Notes under the pieces: generated by a model
Database searches by the model: none
The model's input: only the letters and a program-made list of their open reading frames with translations
What the model was told of the DNA's origin: nothing
Made by a program: the position numbers and the translations under genes
Part shown: positions 1 through 5,173 of the stretch, one piece after another
Layout: each line of letters begins with the position of its first letter
Numbering within the stretch: the stretch's first letter is position 1
NCBI GenBank assembly: GCA_019454665.1
Contig: JACFNW010000139.1
Location: 1 to 6,310, forward strand
Length of the DNA: 6,310 nucleotides
Direction: 5' to 3'
Source of the DNA: Fimbriimonadaceae bacterium
GTDB taxonomy: Bacteria > Armatimonadota > Fimbriimonadia > Fimbriimonadales > Fimbriimonadaceae

Positions 1-726
1 CTGCAAGTCGAGGCGATCAAGCTGGCGTTCGAGGTCGCGTTCCGCGAGGTCGCCGACCCCGCGACCATGGCCGTCACCCCCCAAAGCCTGCTCGATGAAG
101 AAGCCTTGCGGTCCCTCGCCGCGACCATCGAGCCGGGCCGCGCCATCCCTCGCACGCTCAAGCCCCGCGTGGACTACGGCACGGTCTACCTGTGCGCCGC
201 CGACGCCTCGGGCATGATGGTCTCGTTCATCCAATCGAACTACATGGGCTTCGGCTCGGGCGTCGTGGTGCCGCGCACGGGCATCAGCCTGCAGAACCGG
301 GGCGCGGGGTTCGTGCTTACCCCCGGCCACCCCAACCAAGTCGGCGGCGGCAAACGCCCGTACCAAACCATCATTCCCGCATTCGCCATGCGGGGCGGAG
401 CGCCGCACCTGGCGTTCGGCGTGATGGGTGGCCACATGCAGCCGCAAGGCCACCTGCAGGTGTTCCTTCGACGGCAGCTTTGGGGCCAGAACCCGCAAGC
501 CGCGCTCGACGCGCCGAGGTGGCAGGTGGACGAGACTGGCAAGGTCTTGCACCTGGAAGCCGGGTTCGACCCCGCTTGCGCCGCGCGATTGGCCGAGTGG
601 GGCCACCCGGTCGCGCCCGGCGGCGCACCCGGTTTGTTCGGAGGCGGGCAGGTCATCGAGCGGCTGCCGATCGGCTATGCGGCGGGTTCGGACCCGCGCA
701 AGGACGGCTGCGCCGTGGGCTTTTGA
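1..726 (+). CDS. Gamma-glutamyltranspeptidase family protein, C-terminal part (5' end outside window)
   Basis: This is an N-terminal nucleophile hydrolase of the gamma-glutamyltranspeptidase (GGT) family. Such enzymes self-cleave before a threonine, which then attacks gamma-glutamyl or other amide bonds, usually outside the cytoplasm. The frame is open from base 1, so the signal peptide and most of the large subunit are missing; 241 codons remain. The small subunit should begin at Thr61 (bases 181-183) in DYGTVYLC. It is followed by IQSNYMGFGSG (77-87), LQNRG (97-101), KRPYQT (118-123), and GVMGGHMQPQGHLQ (140-153), whose Gly143-Gly144 should form the oxyanion loop. ALDAPRW and a final GSDPRKDG are also typical. 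The style matches the YwrD-like branch rather than E. coli Ggt. By my alignment, E. coli Asp433, Ser462 and Ser463 correspond here to Gly103, Gln122 and Thr123, so transpeptidation or glutathione specificity should not be assumed. The gene converges on glmS with six bases between the stop codons. Confidence 0.93.
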   Translation: MQVEAIKLAFEVAFREVADPATMAVTPQSLLDEEALRSLAATIEPGRAIPRTLKPRVDYGTVYLCAADASGMMVSFIQSNYMGFGSGVVVPRTGISLQNRGAGFVLTPGHPNQVGGGKRPYQTIIPAFAMRGGAPHLAFGVMGGHMQPQGHLQVFLRRQLWGQNPQAALDAPRWQVDETGKVLHLEAGFDPACAARLAEWGHPVAPGGAPGLFGGGQVIERLPIGYAAGSDPRKDGCAVGF

Positions 727-732
727 GCCCGC
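715..732. terminator. Short hairpin across the convergent ggt-like/glmS stop region
   Basis: GTGGGCT (715-721) pairs with AGCCCGC (726-732) around a four-base loop, giving seven pairs including one G-T wobble. The hairpin covers the stop codon of the gamma-glutamyltranspeptidase gene and ends just before the glmS stop. Its position between convergent genes suits a bidirectional terminator. There is no T tract on either side, so an intrinsic terminator of classical form is not shown, and chance pairing in GC-rich DNA is possible. Confidence 0.3.
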
Positions 733-2562
733 TTACTCGACCGTGACCGACTTCGCCAGATTCCTCGGCTGGTCAATCTCGCACCCGTTGAGCCGCGCGA
801 CGTGGTAGGCCAGCAACTGCATCGGGATGATCGTCAGCAACGCGTCGAGGAAGTCGAACGGCCCGTTCGGGATCTTGAGCGTCACGTTGGCCACGCGTTC
901 CACGATGGCGTCGTCTTCCGTGGTGATCGCGAGCACCGTGCCGCCGCGCGCCTGAATCTCGCGCATGTTGCTCACGATCTTGTCGCGGACGTCGCTTTCG
1001 GAAGCCCCGAACACGGCCATCACGCCATCGCTGACCAGCGCCAGCGGCCCGTGTTTCATCTCGCCCGCAGGGCACTCGACCGTGGGGATGTAGGCGATTT
1101 CCTTGAGCTTGAGCGCTCCTTCGAGCGCGACGTAAGCATCCGCCCCGCGCCCCATGAAGAAGAACAGCGGCGCGCCGCGAACCTGCTCGGCCAGCTTGAC
1201 CACCTGCGGTTCGAGATTCAGAATCACCTTGGCGCGGCCGCTCATGCCCTTGAGCTCGGCGGCGATCTCGGGGACGCGCACGCCGGGCATCTCCTTGACC
1301 TGCGCGATGTACAGCGCGAGCAGGATCAGCGTCATCACCTGCGCCGTGTAGGCCTTGGTGCTGGCGACCGAAATCTCGGGGCCCGCCTGCGTGTAGATGG
1401 TACGGTCACACTCGCGGGCGATGCTCGAACCCACCACGTTCACGATGCCGAGCGTGCGGATGCGCTTCTCTTTGCACAATCGCAGGGCCGCCAGCGAGTC
1501 GGCCGTCTCGCCGCTTTGGCTGATGAAGATGGCGAGCGAGCGTGGCGAGAGCACGGGGTCGCCGTAGCGGAATTCGCTGGAATAGTAACAGTCTGTAGGC
1601 AGACGCAGCAACTTTTCGAACAGATGCTTGGCCATCATGCCGGCGTGCAGGGCCGTGCCGCACGCGATGATGTTCACGCGATCAATCTCGTGCCACACGA
1701 AGTCGCTGAACACCTTGTCCAGCCGGATGTTGCCTTCGTCGTCAATGCGGCCCGCGATGACTTGGCGCATGACGTCGGGCTGCTCGTGGATCTCCTTGAG
1801 CATGAAGTGCTCGTAACCGCCCTTCTCGGCGGCGGCCACGTCCCATTCGATGTGCTCGGTCTTGAGCGGTAGTTCGCGCCCGTCGCCGTCGGTGAGCACG
1901 ATGGCGTGCTGCGTGACTGTGGCGATGGTGTTCTCTTCGAGGATGACGATATCCCGGGTGTACGGCAGCAGGGCAGGGATGTCGCTGGCCAGCAGGTTCT
2001 CGTTGTCGCCCACGCCGAGCACGAGCGGGCTGGCGTTGCGCACGGCCACGATCTTGCCGGGCTCGCGCTTGGACATGACGACGAGCGCATAGGCTCCGCG
2101 AAGCTGCTTGACGCCGCGACGGACGGCTTCTTCCAGCGGGACGCCCGCAGCGTATTCCGCACCGATGACGTGGGCGGCGACTTCGGTGTCGGTTTCGGAC
2201 CGGAATTCGTGCCCATCCTTGGCCAATTCGGTCTTCAGTTCGAGGTAGTTCTCGATGATGCCGTTGTGGATGATGGCGACCTGCTCGTAGCGGTCGAAGT
2301 GGGGGTGGGCGTTGGTGTCGGTCGGCCCGCCGTGGGTGGCCCACCGCGAGTGGCCGATGGCGAGCCCGCACTCGTCGGGCCGTTGGCCCATGAGCTTGCC
2401 GAGTTCGCTGAGCTTGCCCGCCCGCTTGAGGATGTTGATGCCCGACCCGTTCAGGTAGGCGATGCCCGCGCTGTCATAGCCGCGATACTCGAGCCTCTTG
2501 AGCTGGTCGTAGACGACGTCGATCGCGTTCCGCTGTCCGATGTATCCGGCGATGCCGCACAT
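733..2562 (-). CDS. glmS: Glutamine--fructose-6-phosphate aminotransferase (isomerizing)
   Basis: GlmS makes glucosamine-6-phosphate from fructose-6-phosphate and glutamine, the first step toward UDP-N-acetylglucosamine for peptidoglycan and lipopolysaccharide. It is cytoplasmic. The 609-residue length equals the usual bacterial length. The N-terminal class II glutaminase domain (about 1-220) starts MCGIAGYIG with nucleophile Cys2, and carries HSRWATHG (71-78), the HNG of HNGIIENY (Asn100-Gly101) and Asp125 of SETDTE. Two SIS sugar-isomerase domains follow. The first (about 290-425) has CGTALHAG (301-308), SQSGETADS (348-356) and STKAYTAQ (401-408). The second (about 455-600) has EGALKLKEIAYI, including Glu488, and EMKHGPLAL with His504. 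The C-terminal tail LAKSVTVE includes the sugar-contacting lysine. All expected catalytic residues are present. The start is fixed by the need for cysteine directly after the initiator methionine. A weak GAAGGT lies 13 bases upstream of it. I see no sign of a glmS ribozyme, though I did not model the leader. Confidence 0.98.
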   Translation of the reverse strand: MCGIAGYIGQRNAIDVVYDQLKRLEYRGYDSAGIAYLNGSGINILKRAGKLSELGKLMGQRPDECGLAIGHSRWATHGGPTDTNAHPHFDRYEQVAIIHNGIIENYLELKTELAKDGHEFRSETDTEVAAHVIGAEYAAGVPLEEAVRRGVKQLRGAYALVVMSKREPGKIVAVRNASPLVLGVGDNENLLASDIPALLPYTRDIVILEENTIATVTQHAIVLTDGDGRELPLKTEHIEWDVAAAEKGGYEHFMLKEIHEQPDVMRQVIAGRIDDEGNIRLDKVFSDFVWHEIDRVNIIACGTALHAGMMAKHLFEKLLRLPTDCYYSSEFRYGDPVLSPRSLAIFISQSGETADSLAALRLCKEKRIRTLGIVNVVGSSIARECDRTIYTQAGPEISVASTKAYTAQVMTLILLALYIAQVKEMPGVRVPEIAAELKGMSGRAKVILNLEPQVVKLAEQVRGAPLFFFMGRGADAYVALEGALKLKEIAYIPTVECPAGEMKHGPLALVSDGVMAVFGASESDVRDKIVSNMREIQARGGTVLAITTEDDAIVERVANVTLKIPNGPFDFLDALLTIIPMQLLAYHVARLNGCEIDQPRNLAKSVTVE

Positions 2563-2603
2563 AAGTGATCAATGTACCTTCGGCACCTGGCACGCCCCCG
2601 CGC

Positions 2604-2659
2604 AGGGTCCTTCTTGACCCGTGAGAAAGAACCCGTGGCGCGCACAAGGGTCCTTGTTG
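2604..2659. repeat. Direct repeat of an AGGGTCCTT motif upstream of glmS
   Basis: AGGGTCCTTCTTG (2604-2616) and AGGGTCCTTGTTG (2647-2659) differ at one base of thirteen, and their starts are 43 bases apart, about four helical turns. The second copy lies in a near-palindrome, ACAAGG-GT-CCTTGT (2644-2657). The first keeps AGG-GT-CCT and can also pair GGGTC with GACCC (2605-2609 and 2616-2620). Both lie in the untranslated region upstream of glmS and of the divergent EF-hand gene. They could be paired regulator sites or leader RNA hairpins, and no known regulator is recognised. Confidence 0.45.
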
Positions 2660-2672
2660 GACTTGGGCGTAT

Positions 2673-2700
2673 CGGAGAGAATATTCTCAGATTCTCTCCG
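2673..2700. repeat. Perfect 10-bp inverted repeat in the glmS/EF-hand divergent region
   Basis: CGGAGAGAAT (2673-2682) and ATTCTCTCCG (2691-2700) are perfect reverse complements separated by eight bases. Inside it, GAGAATATTCTC (2677-2688) is a perfect 12-bp palindrome, so the six-base element GAGAAT/ATTCTC occurs three times within 20 bases. There is no following T tract, and the element lies upstream of both flanking genes, so an operator is more likely than a terminator. A transcript could also form a 10-bp stem here. The cognate regulator is unknown. Confidence 0.6.
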
Positions 2701-2744
2701 TCACGCTTGCATTTCCAGTGTTAGACGTGCTAGGGTTCGATCAA

Positions 2745-3067
2745 ATGGGACCAAACACGAACCGGAACCCCAGAAGTGCCGCCCGCTTCATCGCCGTACT
2801 CGGTGTCGTTGGAGCCGTGTCCGGGGGGGCGACGATCACGGCGACTGTGGTCGGCCTGAACACTGGTAGCCTCTATGTCGACGGCGCCGTAGAATCCGTT
2901 CCTCACGCACGGGGCTCCTAATCGGTAAAGAGTATCTGGACGCAGACTGGGACGAACCCGACTCGAACGGTCGGTACCCACGCGTCGCTGATTTGGACCG
3001 AGATGGCGAGATCACCAGCAACGACCATGATATCGTCTGGGGAAACGTCGGACTAGATGGGGACTAA
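2745..3067 (+). pseudogene. Small exported EF-hand/dockerin-like protein, interrupted by a one-base frameshift
   Basis: ATG 2745 has an AGGG nine bases upstream. The frame gives a basic N-terminus (NRNPRSAAR), a hydrophobic segment (FIAVLGVVGAVSGGATITA) and then stops at 2919-2921. From about 2912 the next frame continues without a stop to TAA 3065-3067. It contains ADLDRDGEITSND, a well-formed calcium loop (D-x-D-x-D-G-x-I-x-x-x-D). Adding one G to the G4 run at 2911-2914 joins both parts into about 108 residues. The joined protein then aligns by eye along a whole two-loop module with the downstream gene. The first loop, GSLYVDGAVESVP, is degenerate and has lost most acidic ligands. The protein lacks the roughly 100-residue domain that precedes the module in its paralog. 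It could be a decaying copy, a sequencing or assembly error, or less likely a -1 recoding site. Its calcium-binding partner, if any, is unknown. Confidence 0.6.
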
Positions 3068-3072
3068 AGGAG
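3066..3072 (+). promoter_or_regulatory. Strong ribosome binding site overlapping the upstream stop codon
   Basis: AAAGGAG lies five bases before ATG 3078 and eight before ATG 3081, so it decides the start region of the second EF-hand gene. It overlaps the TAA (3065-3067) of the frameshifted upstream reading frame. This arrangement is typical of translationally coupled genes and supports the view that the upstream frame was once translated to this stop. Confidence 0.7.
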
Positions 3073-3077
3073 CCGTT

Positions 3078-3683
3078 ATGATGATCAGTCTGTTTGCAAG
3101 TGCTTTCGCTCTTGGTCAGATCGCCGCTTCGGAGTCCACTCCGAGGGCTCCGACCACCGAAGTCCGGTTCGCGGTTAGCCATGCGCTCGACGAAGGAGAC
3201 ACTTTCCTCGTCGCGATCCACGATGCGAAGGGCAAGGAACTCGGAGGTTCTCAGCTTGGGCCCGATGGCTTCACCTACGTCGAAGGGAGGTCGACGAGCA
3301 TCGCCAAGCCCACCTATACGCTGGACATCCAACTCAAGGACGGCGCGACATACCATGCGGTTGTGACGGTCCCGAGCACGCTCCGCCGAGTGCTCACGTT
3401 CAAAGGCAAAGGCAAGGGTGTGATCGAACTATCCGTGTCGTTGGTCATGGGCGACGTGGACCAGAATGGCGTTGTCGACGAGTACGATCAGGAGTACGTG
3501 CTGCGCCACGAGGGGTTCAGATCGAAGGACGAAGCCAAATGGACCGACTTCGACCTGTTGGGCCGCATCGTTTGGCATGCCGATCTGAACCGTGACGGTA
3601 AGATCGATCACACGGACTTCAGCAAGGTCACGCAGAGTCTAGGCAAGCGCAATGACCCCCTGCCTTGGCAAAAGCGCGACTGA
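3078..3683 (+). CDS. Exported protein with a beta-rich domain and C-terminal dockerin-like EF-hand pair
   Basis: This is a 201-residue protein of unknown specific role, probably exported. Residues 1-17 (MMISLFASAFALGQIAA) form a short hydrophobic signal-like segment. Residues about 27-123 alternate in a way that suggests a beta-sandwich (EVRFAVSHAL, TFLVAIHDAKG, TYTLDIQLKDG, IELSVSLVMG). The C-terminus holds two calcium loops. Loop 1, D126-V-D-Q-N-G-V-V-D-E-Y-D137, and loop 2, D169-L-N-R-D-G-K-I-D-H-T-D180, both keep all consensus ligands, with the spacing of a dockerin-like pair. Such modules occur in many secreted proteins of non-cellulosomal bacteria, so a cellulosome is not implied. The start was chosen for AAAGGAG at 3066-3072. 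ATG 3057 is also in frame and would add MGTKGAV, giving the signal segment a lysine, but its ribosome site is weak. It is tandem to a broken paralog 10 bases upstream, and its third codon positions look less GC-biased than its neighbours'. Confidence 0.85.
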   Translation: MMISLFASAFALGQIAASESTPRAPTTEVRFAVSHALDEGDTFLVAIHDAKGKELGGSQLGPDGFTYVEGRSTSIAKPTYTLDIQLKDGATYHAVVTVPSTLRRVLTFKGKGKGVIELSVSLVMGDVDQNGVVDEYDQEYVLRHEGFRSKDEAKWTDFDLLGRIVWHADLNRDGKIDHTDFSKVTQSLGKRNDPLPWQKRD

Positions 3684-3707
3684 GCACGGATAGGTTCGAT
3701 CAGTCGC
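3676..3707. terminator. Hairpin spanning both convergent stop codons
   Basis: GCGACTGA (3676-3683) and TCAGTCGC (3700-3707) are perfect 8-bp reverse complements with a 16-base loop. The arms include the TGA of the EF-hand gene and, on the minus strand, the TGA of the M42 peptidase gene. The position suits a bidirectional terminator. There is no T tract, and because both arms contain a TGA stop, three of the eight pairs carry little weight. Confidence 0.3.
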
Positions 3708-4746
3708 TCGCGAGGTACTCGGCCAGCAGCAGGGCGGTGTCGTTCAGCGCATCCACGTGCGTCCGCTCGTAGCCGTGGCTGGTGTCAACGCCCGGCCCGA
3801 TCAACGCCACCTCGGCGCGCCCGCCCGAGAACCAATACGCCCCGCCATCCGAGCCGTAGTGCGGATACACGTCGAGCTTCAGGTCTATGCTCGCACGGTC
3901 GGCGAGGTCCATCAGCTTGCCGGAAAGCTTGCGGCTGTAGGGGCCGTTGGAATCCTTGACGCAAAGCGTGCAATGGTGTTCGTCGCCCTGCAACCCCTCG
4001 CCAAGTGCAGCCATATCCACGCACACGTACTCGCTGAGGTTGTCGGGAAGCGAATCCATACCGCCGTGGCCCACTTCTTCGAAGTTGGAGATCAGCACGT
4101 GCGTCTGTTGCGCGGGCGTGATGCCGTGGTCGCGCAACGACTTCAGTGCCGCGAGAATGCACGCCACCGCCGCCTTGTCGTCGAGGAACCGAGAACGGAT
4201 GTAGCCGGACTGCGAGTGCTCGACGCGCGTGTCGAGGTGGACAAAATCGCCCACTTGGATGCCCAGCACTCGGGTTTCTTCGGCGCTGGACGTGCGCTCG
4301 TCAATGCGGACCTCGAGGTTCTTGTCGTCCCGCGAAGCCGTCCGAGCGTCCTTGTTCACATGCGCCGCACCGTTGGCGAACACGATCGAGCCTCGGATCG
4401 GGCGGTCGTCGCGGGTGCGAATCGTCACGCCTTCGCTCTCGACGGTCGGCCACATGATGCCGTTCAGGGCCGTGCAACGCAGGCGACCGTTGCTCTTGAT
4501 CTCGGCGACCATGAGGCCCAGCGTGTCCACGTGCGCGCTCACGGCGCGGGGCCGGTCGTAGCCCAACCCGTCCGCGACGGCGACCAAAGCGCCCTTCGTG
4601 GTCTTGGAGCTGGCCATGCCCAGTTCCTCCAACTCCTGCTGGACGAAGTTGACCGCCCATTCGGTGTCGCCCGTCGGGCTCGGCGTGTTGAGCAGGTCCA
4701 CCAGGACCCGCACCAGATATTCCTGATCGATCACAAATCGGCTCAT
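3700..4746 (-). CDS. M42-family metallopeptidase (aminopeptidase-like)
   Basis: This is a 348-residue, probably cytoplasmic dinuclear-metal peptidase of family M42 (FrvX/glutamyl aminopeptidase/deblocking aminopeptidase group). These enzymes remove N-terminal residues from short peptides and usually form large multimers. Expected motifs appear in order: SAHVDTLGLMV with His72 and Asp74, SRFLDDKAAVA with Asp189-Asp190, FEEVGHGG with the catalytic and metal-binding pair Glu223-Glu224, CVDMA with Asp244, and a C-terminal DTSHGYERTH with His324 and His330. The opening YLVRVLVDLLNTPSPTG and closing SHGYERTHVDAL recall the M42 branch associated with N-acetylglutaminylglutamine amide (NAGGN) osmoprotectant clusters, but no such synthesis genes are in view. 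I chose ATG 4746: it gives a normal family length, has AGAGG four bases upstream and lies just below a TATAAT box. The same frame is open upstream to 5208, but that extension is antisense to two other genes and shows no family features. Confidence 0.93.
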   Translation of the reverse strand: MSRFVIDQEYLVRVLVDLLNTPSPTGDTEWAVNFVQQELEELGMASSKTTKGALVAVADGLGYDRPRAVSAHVDTLGLMVAEIKSNGRLRCTALNGIMWPTVESEGVTIRTRDDRPIRGSIVFANGAAHVNKDARTASRDDKNLEVRIDERTSSAEETRVLGIQVGDFVHLDTRVEHSQSGYIRSRFLDDKAAVACILAALKSLRDHGITPAQQTHVLISNFEEVGHGGMDSLPDNLSEYVCVDMAALGEGLQGDEHHCTLCVKDSNGPYSRKLSGKLMDLADRASIDLKLDVYPHYGSDGGAYWFSGGRAEVALIGPGVDTSHGYERTHVDALNDTALLLAEYLASD

Positions 4747-4767
4747 GCAACCTCTGCGGGGAAGCTC

Positions 4768-4773
4768 ATTATA
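4768..4773 (-). promoter_or_regulatory. Consensus -10 box (TATAAT) for the M42 peptidase gene
   Basis: The minus strand reads TATAAT here, in otherwise GC-rich DNA. Transcription would start near 4761, leaving a leader of about 15 bases that contains the AGAGG ribosome site. The corresponding -35 position (about 4791-4796, minus-strand CCGCGC) does not match TTGACA, and there is no extended TG. The promoter may therefore be weak or activator-dependent. Confidence 0.5.
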
Positions 4774-4786
4774 GCGGCTCCGAGTT

Positions 4787-4855
4787 CCTTGCGCGGCGCT
4801 CGCTCCACTTCGCCGATCCGCTCCGTCCCTAGAGTGTGCGCTTAGGCGCGCAAGG
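4787..4855. repeat. 9-bp inverted repeat in the divergent M42/hypothetical region
   Basis: CCTTGCGCG (4787-4795) and CGCGCAAGG (4847-4855) are perfect reverse complements 51 bases apart. The left arm overlaps the expected -35 position of the M42 promoter. The right arm contains the AAGG that probably serves as the ribosome site of the 95-residue gene. This could be a paired operator, a long-range RNA stem sequestering that ribosome site, or chance in GC-rich DNA. Confidence 0.3.
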
Positions 4856-4866
4856 TTGAACCACGG

Positions 4867-5154
4867 ATGGCAAGACTGGACGGCGAACTCTGGAAATGGA
4901 ACCTGGCGAAGGTGGTGGTGGTGGACGTGACCGACGACTACCGCCTGATGCAACCGCCACTGCCTTGCGAGTGCTACCCCATCCTCTGCGAGACGCTGCT
5001 CCCCAGGCACAATCTCGCCAAAAGCCTGCTCGACCGTGGCTTGGTGAACGGCTACCTCTACGACTGGCACGAATCGCCCCCGTTCGAGGGCGGCGAGTGG
5101 TATGTCGGCGTCGTCAGCGAAGACTTGGCGGGCGATCTCGCCGAGCCCTCGTAG
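4867..5154 (+). CDS. Hypothetical protein, 95 residues
   Basis: I do not recognise this protein. It has strong GC-rich third codon positions and an ordinary soluble composition, so it looks like a real gene. AAGG (4852-4855) lies 11 bases before ATG 4867. The sequence opens with MARLDGELWKWNLAKVVVVD, where the VVVVD run suggests a buried beta strand. CECYPILCE follows, with Cys34, Cys36 and Cys41, then a likely helix (HNLAKSLLDRGLV) and an aromatic, acidic segment (YLYDWHESPPFEGGEWYVG). There is no signal peptide or membrane segment. The three close cysteines could bind metal or be redox-active, but a complete ligand set is not evident. The gene lies 19 bases ahead of the CoA-binding protein gene on the same strand and is probably co-transcribed with it. 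It diverges from the M42 peptidase gene. Confidence 0.75.
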   Translation: MARLDGELWKWNLAKVVVVDVTDDYRLMQPPLPCECYPILCETLLPRHNLAKSLLDRGLVNGYLYDWHESPPFEGGEWYVGVVSEDLAGDLAEPS

Positions 5155-5173
5155 GCGTGCCACAATCCGGGGC

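Larger units (their letters stand above)
2731..3702. repeat. Short direct repeat flanking the EF-hand cassette
   Basis: TAGGGTTCGATCA (2731-2743) and TAGGTTCGATCA (3691-3702) share an exact GGTTCGATCA and differ only by one extra G. The copies sit immediately before the first EF-hand start codon and across the stop codon of the convergent M42 peptidase gene, so they bracket exactly the two EF-hand genes. The core resembles the tRNA T-loop sequence found at many integration sites, but neither copy lies in a tRNA. TTCGA is common in this DNA, so chance is a serious alternative. Confidence 0.3.

Noticed and set aside
802..1872. 356-codon open frame antisense to glmS
   Set aside because: It lies wholly opposite a clear glmS, is rich in Arg, His, Asp and Val as expected for a shadow frame in GC-rich DNA, and shows no family motif.
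2657..2736. Promoter boxes for the EF-hand genes (TTGGAC with TATTCT; TTGCAT with TAGGGT)
   Set aside because: Matches and spacing are poor (19 and 18 bases with weak hexamers), no better than chance.
2731..2743. GGGTTCGATCA as the T-loop of a tRNA gene (also at 3691)
   Set aside because: The flanking bases cannot form a T stem, and no acceptor, D or anticodon arm was found around either copy.
2563..2744. glmS ribozyme in the glmS leader
   Set aside because: I could not recognise its conserved core, and it is known mainly from Firmicutes. A covariance-model search would settle this.
2621..2869. 82-codon open frame overlapping the start of the EF-hand gene
   Set aside because: It overlaps the better-supported frame with its signal-like segment, and has an Arg-rich composition without motif.
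3757..4845. 362-codon open frame antisense to the M42 peptidase
   Set aside because: It is the complement of a confidently identified gene with shadow-type composition and no recognisable domain.
5102..5173. Upstream ATG start for the CoA-binding protein
   Set aside because: The added residues (MSASSAKTWRAISPSPRRR) overlap the end of the preceding gene in another frame and read as shadow sequence. Family similarity begins well after GTG 5174.
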